This document shows, piece after piece, positions 11,871 to 23,160 of a DNA stretch of 54,892 nucleotides. The stretch lies in NCBI GenBank assembly GCA_009602725.1, contig WELB01000305.1, positions 23,014 through 77,905 of the forward strand, given 5' to 3'. The stretch comes from Spirogloea muscicola. Taxonomy: Eukaryota; Streptophyta; Zygnematophyceae; Spirogloeales; Spirogloeaceae. The notes under the pieces are model-generated. The model did no database searches, was not told the origin of the DNA, and worked only from the letters and a program-made list of their open reading frames with translations. Position numbers and translations under genes: made by a program. Numbering within the stretch: position 1 is the first letter of the stretch; each line of letters opens with the position of its first letter.

Positions 11871-14800
11871 TCAGTCGCCTGGTAGGGCCGGGGACTGGGA
11901 GCAACCGTCGGCGCTTCTGGGCAAGCGCGCACCTCGGAGGATGATGCGCAGCTGCCGCGGCCGCTGCGTCCGCGGCCGCCGCCCACCGTCCCAGCCCAGC
12001 GGCAGCGCAAACTGTGCGCTGTAAGCAGGTCCTGTGCCAGCATCATGGACTCGAGCCGACCTCTCTCCACGGGGTACCCGACTCTCAAATGCGCCTGAAG
12101 GCTCAGCGCAGTCAGCTGCAGCTGCTCCGCGAGCTCCTCCCTCTTGTGGTGCGGGCTCTGCCAAACACTCAGAAAGGCTCTCGGCCCGTGCTGAAGCCCG
12201 GTCCTTCCGCCGCCGTTCCCGCTTGCGGTCCCGCTTCTCCCTCTCCCTCTTCCTCTTCTGTGTTTCCGCTTCAAAGTCGGAGCTATCAGCGTCGCTCTCG
12301 AACTCAATCTCCTTGCGCTTCAGCCTCCGCCCCCTCTGCGAGAAGCACACCTGCACTTCGATGCAGAGTGTCTTACTATGGTTGACACATGCAAGCCCAA
12401 CACTTCAGCCGAAGCGAGGCGCAGCACACACGACCTCTGCTGCCCAGCCATGGTACAGCAAGACTCCTGCACCCGATGACCATCACGTGTGTAGACTCTC
12501 ACTACTGTACTCTGACGTACCCCAAGACTCACCGCGTCCCGCTTCTTCCTGACGTGCGTAGCGCGTGCCTCCTTCGGTTGCGCAGCAGATCGGAGAGTCC
12601 TGGTGGTGGCCTCTGTATCCAGCTCGCTCTCGCTCGTGGAAGTATCCGAGCCCGACTCACTGTCTGAGAGTTCCGCATCCCTGCTTGCCGTGTAGTTTGA
12701 CCCTCCCTCCTCTTCTTCGCTGTCACCTTCGCCTCGTCTTTCCTCGTCCTCCTCAGCAACATCAATATACACCACATTGGATGTCCCTTGTCCCGAGCTC
12801 CTCACCCGTGCCCGGCTGGTGTCTTCACCTAACCTGGTCCTGTGAGATGCACCCGCATCTGACGAATCAGCCACGGCCAAGCGATAATCTTGGGCGGCAG
12901 TGTCAAGGGGCACCCAGCCCTCCAAGCTGCTAGAAGCCCTCGATGCTATGGGCAGCTGCACAAACCTGTCATCATGGTCTGGCACATAATCTCCCAGCTC
13001 AGCTGCCACACGTCGACTGGAGATGGCAGCTGCTCGCGCCCGCGCTGACACACCTGGTGACCACCGACGCCCCAGCAAGGAGAGGCGCCGCTGCTGGAAG
13101 TTGCTCTGGATGGGCTCGGGGTAAGGAATCATTCCTGGCATAAGCCCCACGGTGTCAGTGAATTGAAGCTGAACAATGAAATGGATGGAGTCTCAGAGAC
13201 CCAACAAGTTGATATATCAATACAATCGCAATACCATCAAGTATCACTAGACGAATCCGTAACAAAAGCAGAGTTGGAGCAGAAAATGACAACAATCTCC
13301 ATTCTGCCCTTGCCCTATGGACTTCCACACAAGATCGGATGCTCGTCAAGACCTCCTTATATCGAGATATGGCAATGCTTGATTACCTGCATCGCAGAGT
13401 AGGTCCCTCACATTTCGCTCGTGAGGAGGCAATTCTGTCTCCTGTTACATGCCAATCAGCAAAAGAGGTTAGCATCCCCGAGCTAGCCTGACAGCAACAC
13501 AAGACTACAGCTGACCTGGAAGTACTGACTAGGGAGCACTTTGTCTTCCATACGCCAGTCTATATGGCAATTGCATGCCACATGGAGCCATGGCCATGAC
13601 ATATGACAAGCGACATTGAGTGAACATCTCAGACATGACAATTATCTGCACGGTCTGCAACAGCAAAAGAGCTTGTAACCAAGTCGTGGAGCACAAGAGC
13701 TATGAAACCCACATATCCGACTATATGGTGACATGTCAGACTTTAGTACCTGATCGAGAACGTTCCCATGCCCATCTCTCAGGAGCACTCCATAATCGCC
13801 GAGGAAGAACTGCAGATTAGAAGACGCTGAATCAGTAAAGACGCATTTGGACAGCCAGCTTGCTTAAGTGGTCATTGGAAATTCGTGTACGTTCAAGGCA
13901 TTGTCTGGCTTGGAGGTCCTCTCCACCTGGTCATATTGAGCCTCCTGTTGACTCTTGCCAGCGCCCGTGGAGAAGAGGTAGATCTGCCCGACCTCGTCAG
14001 AGACTACCATCGAAGTGCCATCCCTGCATGCATTTGGACAAACTGAGTTCTCTACACAAGCAAGGCTACCCAAAACAGAGGAATGCAATGCAGCAAGTTT
14101 GTGGAGGAGGAGAAGCTATCCCAGAGCTACTCCAGCAATAAGATTCCGAACTGCTTTTGTCACTGCTGCTGAAGGCGCTTGTCCAGGTGAGAACGCTATG
14201 AAGGACCTCGAAAAGCAAAAGAACATTTTACATTTCTGACACATGTTTGAGTCCGCATTTTACTATCAAGTGCCCTTCAAACAGGACTCTCGAAGATGGG
14301 TAAATTGTGGTGGTCGAGTTGGTTATTACGGAGAGAAATGGGCGTCCACAAGGCTGTAGGGCTCGGACGAACCGCAAGCAGTGGTGTACACTCGGACTGC
14401 TCGGCCCTCCCAGATCTACATGACACAAAAACAAGACGGTTTTCAGACCTACATGAAGGAATTTATATAGGAATATACCCCAACTGTGCTGCCAGATGAC
14501 TTGCCTTGTGCTTGAATGTCCCAAGTGAGGTTATCAATGTGAACGAGCCTACAGACTTGCTGATCCTACCCTCCATAGTCTATGCCAACTGTTGACTGCC
14601 TTTGTTTTACGAGACCTCCTATTCAGATCACTGAGCCTCAACAAGAGTGCAACCTTCAAAGATATGCAGACAAACACGTCATAGACATCTTCGGAAATCT
14701 GCAGACGGACCCACTGCCTTGCTAAGCATGACATTCCTTGCATTACTGGACACATCACTTCGTTGTAAATGCACACATGTGAAACAAGTGCTGGGTCCAA

Positions 14801-17800
14801 TAGTCACTTACATCCCAGACAATGATCTTGCCGTCATAACCAGCGCTCATGGCAATCCGAGGATTGAAAGGATGTACATCGAGAACATAAGTCTGGCAGT
14901 AATGCAAGGTGCAAAGGTCAAGGATTACTTTCATACGTCTCTATCCTCAAGCACTCCAGGTTGGACAGGGCTTTCCTGACTCTGATATGCAAATAAGCAT
15001 GGCTCGATATCCGTGCCTGATATGTTTGGCAAAGCTCATGTGAAAGCCCTCTGAATGCTGGCCTTTGCAGCAGGTCCATTGAGTAATCTGACCTGCTTAT
15101 CATGGCCGCTCAAGCTGTGCACAAGGCTGCCATCAGCTACATTCCAAACGCATATCCTGCAGTCTGCACCACCCCTTACCAAGAGGATCCACAAATCAAA
15201 TTTGATAATTGTGTTAACGTGGACTCACTCGGCATTCCTGTGCCTTGTGCTCAAAGATGAAGAAGCTTTGAGACTTTGCTTGCATGACATGTCAACCAGC
15301 AGAATTGTATCCTCCAAGATGCAAATAATGTGTTGTCATGACTCTGATGACACATGGTGACGCTCATCTGGCAAGAGGTGCGCATTAAATGCTTGTTAAC
15401 AAAGAGACATGTGACTTTGTACTTGGTAAGAGTTGTGTTGATCTGACATATCTAAGAACTGCCCGTTCCTGCAATGACGTCAATCGAGGTACTCTACAAG
15501 AAGGCTCTGCAAGAGGGCCTACAGCAACTATCAAGCTTACCCATTATAGCAGCCATGACAAATCTATTGTCAAGAGACCAGGTCATTACGTTCACTCCAC
15601 ACGGAATGGCCTGGAGCTTCGCACGGCTGCCTCCAGTCTTTGCTGGGCTTGGCAGCGGTACTTTGAGATGGTACGCCTTCACCCAAGCCCGGCCCTTATG
15701 CTGCCAATGATACAACCACAATAGACACAACATCTTCAACTCTCTTGGCAGCTGAGCAGCCTTGCTTCTACGAGGACAGTGGCAGACTTTCTGCAGCCTC
15801 ATGATGTGACTTCATCAGGAAGCTGGCATGCAGAGCTTCTGATCAGAGAAGCCAGAGAAGATACTATCATTCCAGAAACACCCACATGATGCTTGGGGCG
15901 GGCCCGAGGCATCCAGATGATCGCAGTCCCGTCACGCGAGCAGGTCACGATATTGTCTGCAGCTGTTCTTGAGGAAGAATGACTGACCACAGAACAAAAA
16001 GAAGCCCAATGTCTAAGAACTGCAAAGCTCAAGGCCTTCACAGGCAAGCCACAGTGGATGCTTGACGCCTTTGACTTCTTGCCCCCTAAAACCATCTTCT
16101 TGGTGGCAAGATGGAGGCACTCAACATGAGATATTTCTCTGCTGCTCAAGATGCCTGAAGCAGAAAGATAGGGTGGAAAGCAAGATGCCGATCTCCACTA
16201 TTGCGTGAGCAAGTGATAACCCAAGACCAATGGGCTGTTAACTCTTTGTAAGAATTCTGAGGATTTCTGTGCTACCAGTTTGCAAAGAGCTCCTACCTTT
16301 CAGAGCTGCTGAGGGCGACTGCATGCCGACTTGCGCAGCCGCTGCCATCAAGAAGGAGAAGCACATGCTTGTTAAATGGCAAAAGCATTTGACCCCCCCA
16401 TGCTCCACCTACTTCTGTATGCATATAATCCGTTCATTTGTGAACACATAAGCTGAACAGCTGCACTCCAGCAGACACTCAAATGAGCAATCAGGTCCTG
16501 TGTAACACGTACCTAAACTGGACATAGTTGACCTCCTTTTCGTGTCCCCTGAGGATGGCTATCTCAGTGTTGATGGATTGACCTGTGGCTGATCTGCTGC
16601 TAGCATCCCAGACCTGGATAGGCACGCCCGCTCAAGCTTGTCAAAGGTGCAAATACAGAAGTCTCACACCAACAGACACGAATGCCAATCTTCATGGGAG
16701 CTACATCCTACTCCTTGTGGATTGTCCCATCTTTATGCCTGCTTGCTCTTGCAGAGTGCTGATTGCCATGTGTAAAGAGATATTTAGCACTCTGATCTAT
16801 CCTGCTCATAACCTGGCCACATATGCTTACAAATACGAGAATACATACCCGAGCTACGTGGTCGTTGCTGCCAGTAACGAAGATAGAGCCATCAGAGTTG
16901 AAGGCGCAGCAGAGAATCTGCTGAGGACGCTGACTCTGGCCATGAGTATCCACAACATTCCTCAAGCCTGCAACTTGCGCAGTGCGCCCTGCTGCAAAGC
17001 ACCACGCAACAACATGAGTAGTGCAGGTCCAGAGCAACCTTAAGTCAAGTAGCTCTAGGAGCTAATAGATAATGCTGTAGAGGTTAAGTGATTATAGCAC
17101 TCATGTGTAGCACACTAGTGTAGCACATCTGCCTTGACTATCTGACCATGAAAAGTATGCATCAATTCTTACACAGTGGCTCGGGGCTCAGGCTGGAAGG
17201 CTTGTACACCCGTGGTGGTAAAGTGGCGTCAGTGGCTTTCCACAAGAGACAGGTTCCATCATCAGACGCTCTGCACTACGCAACACGCCTTTCAGTACAT
17301 AGGCAGCCAGCACACTGCCAAGAGCTTTAAAAGGTGACAGTCAAATAGATGGAGTGACACAGGAAACTAAATTATCAACCATCCAGAAAAAAGCTGAATT
17401 GTGAAGGCAAGATGATGAAAGAAGTTTGGAAGTCACACGAGAGGAGTTGTGTTGCACAGCTCGTCCGAGGCGAGAAGGCGATAGCTGTGACTGCTAGAGT
17501 GTGGCCCCAGCGTTCTGGACTAGATTGTCCGGTTCCAAGGACCGCTATGGGTCCTCCGTCAGGCAGTCTCCACTGTAAAAGTGCACGAAACACAGGAACA
17601 GGTAGAGAAGAGTGCTCAAGGTCAACTTTGCAACTCCATGAATGTACTGACAAGGAACACGAGCATTGACAGCATAGAAGTATTGATCTACTTACTACGC
17701 CGACCTCGCTTATGTTACGGCAAGTAATAGTCTCCAGCTCTGGCCCTTCTATTCTTCCAACAAGTCGACGACTGTGCTTGGCTATGGGAGCCCTGTCACA

Positions 17801-19762
17801 AGCTCTTTCAGGTGGTCTTAAGGCCTCTCAGCCAGTACTTACTACACGGACTGTCCAGTCATTGGAGGAAGACGCCACCAATTTGTTGTCGCTGTTCACT
17901 GCCAAATCAGTGATGTCGCCCTGGACAATAAGAACAATGAGGGGTCAAAGTACAGCCCAATGGCCACAGTAGAGCCCAGCCGAATCCTTGCTACTGCAGC
18001 ATCGCATATCTCGCCTCTTGGTTATTGAATGCAGCAAACAAATTGAGTTTCGTGTTTCAATTGGATTGCTTAGCTACATGCTGATATACCTAGCAGAAAA
18101 GATGATCAAGGCACGACCTGCATAAGCCCAGAATGACACACCAACCTGCAGAGAGAGCAATTGTGCACGTGCCTGCCAATGCACGAGCACAACGGCATCA
18201 AGAGCTCACCTCATGTCCGCGACAGCTGGTGAGGCACAGAGCTGTCTCCATTGACCAGATCTTGACGAGGCGGTCATCGCTACCCGTGATTACCAGCTGG
18301 CCAGTTCTGTCAAATATAGCTGCGGAACCCCACATGAAGCACCAGCCATAAGTTGCGGTGTCAACGAGAGTGCCTTGTGCACGGGCACCTTCAGAGGTCC
18401 TCAACATGCACTACAAAGTGCTGTACGCCCACTATGAACAAAAAGCATAGCTACTGTGCACCATCTTTTCACTTGTATGCAACCAGCACATCTGCCTAAG
18501 TGTGGAGCAGCATACCACAGTAGACAGCATTGACGTGCCCACGCAGCTTCTTGATCACGTCGATGCGGTTGATCAACAAACTCGGCTTTGCGAGCACGTA
18601 GCTCGAGAGCCTGGAGGAGGGCAAGCTGTCGGGCCTCCCACGGAAGCCCCCGCCAGCCTCCCGTAGCGTGAGAGCTCTGATGGGGTCCGCTCGCCACTGT
18701 GGCCAGCGCATCTGCCGGAGAAGGTATGGGACCTCCCTACTTGCTCTTTCCTCTGACAAATTGCCAATGCAAGGTGTCAAAAGGACAAAATGTGAACAAC
18801 TTCTTCTTGATCTGCTTGTGACACCAACATTTTTGTGTACTGGAAGCAAGCGTACAAACAAGTCCCCTGCTTTCCCATTCCCCTTATCTTGTCTAAGTGG
18901 GACCTTGAAGCTCTATTCTTCTTGACAGTACGGAAGTGCCTGATGGCTTCATGATGCTCACCATCCAGCAAGGAGAACCCTCCGCCGCCCAGCAATAATG
19001 ATTTGTCTGCAGCACCGAGCACATCGGGAGCACCCTCATGGCCTCGATTGAGCAAGGAAGAGCGAAGCACGTGCTGGTCCAAGATGCGCAGCAGGTGGTC
19101 GTGGCCCACATGCTTAAACCTGGAACAGGCCAGCCGTGTGTCAGTCTCGCCAAGCATCAAACGCACGGACAGAGCTGCTGCACAGTGAGGTGGCAAGTGC
19201 AATGCACGGCAAGAGGCACTAACACTGTCAACAGCTGAGTGTTGCAAAATCATGGACAATCATCGTTCTCAATCCACAACCCAAGTTGCACAGAAGCAGA
19301 TTCATGGGGACCCATCTGAAGTGAACCATCAGGAGCTGCAGCAGCTCACCGCTCCTTGACCTCCGAGTAGGCGAGCGGGAACGACATGACGTCGCCATCT
19401 CTGGCCTCCGCCGGAGGGCCCTGCCGCTCGTAGTGCGCATGGTACCTCCTCGGCAGGAGCTTGTGCTGCAGCAGCTCGTCCTGGAGCTGGCGCACGGCAG
19501 CCGTGCACGGCCCGCCGGCGAGGAAGTGCATCACCAGGAAGTACACCTCGCCGAGGTCGGCCCCGACCCAAGACGCCTGGTCCGCTGTGACGGCCTTCTG
19601 GACGCCAGCATCCATGGCGGCCTGGGTGCCAGCCTCGTTGGCCTGCGGCTCAGCAGCGCAGCCGGGGGCAAAGCGGCGAGCGGCTGCCAGGATGCGCTCC
19701 TTGGCCTTGCCGCTGGCCGCCGGCTCCCCGCCATCGTCTCGCGGGTTGCCGCTGGCAGACAT
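11871..19762 (-). CDS. BRWD/PHIP-like WD40-repeat protein, apparently lacking its bromodomain
   Basis: Family members are nuclear proteins with an N-terminal helical region, eight WD repeats and a C-terminal bromodomain that reads acetylated chromatin. Exons: 19762-19350, 19119-18962, 18752-18516, 18319-18210, 17920-17843, 17572-17439, 17270-17173, 16991-16849, 16613-16513, 16341-16297, 15967-15886, 15700-15541, 15163-15093, 14892-14812, 14415-14330, 14023-13927, 13809-13750, 13441-13387, 13134-12533 and 12335-11871. The first 19 join in phase to 937 codons. Signatures include EVYFLVMHFLAGGPC, KLLPRRYHA, MRWPQWRAD, TGSDDRLVKIWSMETA, DNIVTCSRDGTAIIW, DVHPFNPRIAMSAGYDG, FFLGDY and MIPYPEP, all in the plant-type order. 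Exon 19 is acidic and Ser-rich, and exon 20 opens with a Lys/Arg tract. Past about 12170 the frame becomes low-complexity and stops at 11871; no bromodomain follows. The exon 3 and exon 11 acceptors are the least certain. Confidence 0.85.
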
Positions 19763-20092
19763 GCCCCGTCAGCGCCGTCGTCGTCTTGGCAGCAAGCACT
19801 ACCGTGGCGTCCGGCCTCGGCTGCTGCTCCGCCGGAAGCTGCCGCGGCGCCGGCCAGCACTGGCTGCGGGCACCATGCGAGGCCTCGCCGCCGCCGTCCT
19901 CGCGCCGGTCTTTGCCGCGGCGACGACGCCCAGCCGCGAGCAGGGAGCGGCGGCCGCTGCGGTGGCGGCGGCGGTGGCGGCGGCTTCTTCGGCGCGGTCA
20001 GTCAGGGGCCTCCTGCCCGCCGCCTGTGCCTCGGCGGCAGCTCCTCCAAGGCCTCCGAGCCGGCCGCGCCGTCGCAAAGGCCTCTACCGTNG
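19763..20092 (-). promoter_or_regulatory. 5' flank of the BRWD-like gene with GGC repeat
   Basis: GC-rich sequence immediately upstream of the minus-strand start codon at 19762. It has a GGC/GCC run at about 19946-19985, which would lie in the 5' leader and read GCC on the transcript strand. An undetermined base sits at 20091. The open frames on both strands are Ala/Arg-rich repeat artefacts. Confidence 0.45.
20091..20091. other. Undetermined base (N), possible assembly join
   Basis: A single N at the edge of the GC-rich leader of the BRWD-like gene, exactly where the repeat block beginning CCAGCCAGATGC starts. Three other single Ns lie at 30218, 43587 and 51650. Confidence 0.9.
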
Positions 20093-21900
20093 CCAGCCAG
20101 ATGCATACAGGTGTTCATGACGGAGCCAAAGGCTAGGCAGACAGGGCGCCCTCAATACCCCCGTGTCAGCAGTAGGAAGTCAGATGAGCTGAGGGGAGGA
20201 AGAGCAACCCCGCTGCGCAAGCCAGAGGCTGCTGCAAGGGCGCGACCAGCGCGGCGGTGCAAAGCAAGCGCTTGGGAGCGCTGCAGGGACAAATCGCAGC
20301 GACCGCGAACGAGAGAGAAGGCGCGCGAGGAAGTGGAAAGAAGAAAGGAAGGAAAGTGAAGTGACGAACGCAGATGCTGATATTAAATAGGGGCTGTAGT
20401 AGCCAGCCAGGCGCATACAGAGGGTCTTCATGTTTGTACTAGCGGAGCCACAGGCTAGGCAAAACGGGCGCTCTCCGAAACCCCGTGTCAGCAACAGGAA
20501 GTCAGATAAGCTGACGGAATTGCAGTGGTATTCGAGTGTTGGAGGGCCTGAGTGGCCAAGTACGACGGCAAGTACACTGACAGGGATGTACATCACCTGC
20601 TGCTAAGCTGACCCGCTCAGTAACGACGAGTCAGCACATAGAGGTCGCAAGCTGATGCCCGCATACCGGATGGCTATTGACAAGTGCTCTGCGCCACCAG
20701 CTAAGGCTCGACCAGCTTTCTGGTGCAAAGCATGAGCCTGAGCTCGCTACAAACAGGCTGACACACGACATTGCAAAAACGGACACATGGCTGCCAGCAT
20801 GACCATCCCGGCTGGAAGTATATCCTCACGTCGTGCATTTCCTACACCTGCGATCATCTCAAGTAGGGTATGAAAACGAGGCCTTATGCAGCCAAAGGTG
20901 TCAACTGCGGCTGGTAGGAGGTGATCGTTACAGGGGTAGTCAGAGAAGTGCTGCAACTATATCTGCTTTGTACTTCCCACTGCGTGTCCAGCAATGTGAG
21001 TCATGCTGAACTCTTGTACGCCTCTGTCACAACCACATCGACCAAGGCTCGTGGACCTCCGCCTTGGCGTACACCCACAATGTGCAACGACGATAGCGTC
21101 GTCGTGGTAAAGGTCGTGGTAAAGCGCATGATGTTGTCACCCCCACCATAGCGAGGTAGCCGACGTTACACATCAGGTCCGGCAGGGCTTCCCGCAGTAG
21201 GTTGTGAGCAAACACCACTCTATGGCTAGTGGACATCGCAGCATATACGTAGCGAGGTCGCTGCCTTCCGCGCGAGAGCCGCACTCACACTAATAGACAC
21301 CGATCAGGTAGGTGGGGGGCAGGCCAAGGCACAGTTGGAGGAGCGTCCGTTAGGCCTCGGGGCTGGTCTAGAAGGCGGTGTGGATGGCCTGGGTAGTGAG
21401 CCAGCCAGTCAGTGAGCCAGTCAGTGAGGGGTGGCAGACCAATCCGGCTGCGCAAGTCGGAGGCTGCTGCAAGGGCGCGATTGGCTCGGCGGGTGTAAAG
21501 CAAGCGCTTGGGACCGCTGGAAGAACAGATTGACGCATGCAGTGTCAGGACACAAGACCCAAAAGGCACCGAGCATCCAGAAATGCTGCACATTGTTTGC
21601 CACACAGTAGGAAGTGCAGAGCAGAGAAAGCTGCAGCACTACTTTGACTACCCCCGTAGCGATCACCTCCTACCAGCCGCAATTTGACACCTTTGGCTGC
21701 ATGTGTCCTCGTTTCCATCCTCTACTTGTTTCAAGAGGAAGACTCTTTCATCCCGCCACTGGCAGCGGCAGCCCTGCTACAAGCCTCAGCTCATATGACT
21801 TCCTACTGCTGACACGGGGGTACTTAAAGCGCCCTGTCCTGCTAGCGCCTATGGCTCCGCTAATATAGTCGTGAACACCCTCTGAATGCACCTGGCTGGC
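20093..21900. mobile_element. Nested inverted-repeat structure, possible non-autonomous element
   Basis: Outer arms: 20093-20190 (GCATACAGGTGTTCATGA, GGCTAGGCAGACAGGGCG, CCCCGTGTCAGCAGTAGGAA) recurs inverted at about 21784-21900. Inner arms: 20872-20985 recurs inverted at 21605-21728, sharing GATCACCTCCTACCAGCCGC and GACACCTTTGGCTGCAT in complementary orientation. A second outer-type copy lies at 20398-20515 and another at 22090-22210. A separate module (GAGGCTGCTGCAAGGGCGCGA) occurs at 20225-20290 and again at 21450-21510 in direct orientation. No transposase frame is recognisable. The arms look roughly 85 percent identical by eye. Classification as a mobile element is inference from the repeat geometry and the scattered further copies. 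Confidence 0.5.
20606..20860 (-). repeat. Inverted copy of the repeat at 50218-50470
   Basis: Read on the minus strand, this block matches the plus strand at about 50218-50470. Both contain CACGACGCGAGGATAT-like, GCTGGTCGAGCCTTAGCTG-like and TGAGCGGGTCAGCTTAGCAG-like segments. The encoded peptides also resemble each other: ARREDILPAG here and ARREDMLPAQ there. No protein family is recognised. The resemblance of both DNA and reading frame suggests fragments of one transposable element. Confidence 0.65.
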
Positions 21901-23160
21901 TTGTACGCACCTGGCTGGCTTTTCATCAGATGTGCTTGCCATTGTTCTTGGCCACTTTGGCCTTCCCTTGAACAATAATATATGACAGTTTTGGCTCCAT
22001 TTTTGGCTTTTACAGCTGCGCCTTATATCAGCAGCCGCGATCCTCTTCATTTACAAGCCCGTCACTGTGGGCATGCGGCTGCTGATATTGAATGAGCGGG
22101 CTGGAAAAGGCAGCCGGGTGCATACAGAGGGTGTTCATGACTATATTAAGAGGGTGTTCGTGACTATGTTAGCGGTGCCACAGGCTAGGCAGACAGGGCG
22201 CTCTTAGCACGTCTTGAAGACTAGTATCCTGCTTTATGCGCCAGCCGGCCCTTTCAGACCTTGTCCATTCCTTTGGGCTGGCCTCTCACGGGCTGGCTGA
22301 CTTCAACGCCGCTGGCTCGTTAGCCCAAGTCTACCGCATGCAACTACCTAATTCCCTACAGGGGTCCATGGCCCACGCTTTGCACGGTTTCTTCAGACCT
22401 TGTCCATTCCTTTGGGCTGGCCTCTCCCAGCCACCAGTCAATCTGGCCGCGCTTGCTTCTTTGCACCTGCGTGCTGGCCCGTGTTCTCGCTGCTGCCTCT
22501 GGCTTTCGTCAGGGGGAATTTTTTTCCGCCAGCTAGTCTGGCGGATTTGAGGCACCTCACTCGTTCTTATCGAGTGCTTCATCCTATGGGCGAGCACTTT
22601 CCTTCATCCTACCCCAGTTCTGAGATGGCGCTTCTATGTGCGAGCTCTTTCTGGCCCCTTCGTAGTATGGCCCCTTCTTTCTGGGTTGGCTTTGCTGGCC
22701 CCCTTTCTCTACTTGGCCACACATGGCCTCCCCATCTCTTAATATACACGCATTCCTTTCTCTATGGGCGAGCCTTCTTCTTTTCTCTATGGGCGCGCAC
22801 TTTCCTCGTAGTATGGCCCCTTCGAACCTTGTCAATTCGTTTCGGGCTGGCTTCTCACAGCCCTTGCCCCCATTGGGAGAGCCACTTCCTTCTCACAGCA
22901 ACTGCTGTCAATCTGGAAGAGCTGCTTCCTTAATTGATCACTAATCATTACGCCCGTGTCAGCAATACGAAGTCAGATGAGCTGAGGGGAGGAAGTGTGC
23001 GCGGCGAGTCACAGCTCCTGCTGGTCTTCACAGCCGTCGCCGCCGCCGCCTGAGCCCGCGGCGAAGCGGCAGTGGACCGCGGCGTGGCGCAGGCGCTGCG
23101 CAGGGCCGTCTTGGCAGCCCTGCTGCACGGCGGCGCTGGGCTTGCCTGTCGCTGTCCTCG
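21901..23160. other. Repeat-rich intergenic region upstream of the kinase gene
   Basis: It contains a further copy of the GTGCATACAGAGGGTGTTCA module near 22110-22210 with a small tandem duplication (AGAGGGTGTTCATGACTAT and AGAGGGTGTTCGTGACTAT, 22126-22170). There are several reverse-orientation copies of the GGGCTGGCTTTTCACAGCCC-type module (22237-22300, 22385-22440, 22815-22895). From about 22990 the DNA turns GC-rich and is probably the kinase promoter and leader. No gene is seen. Confidence 0.6.
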
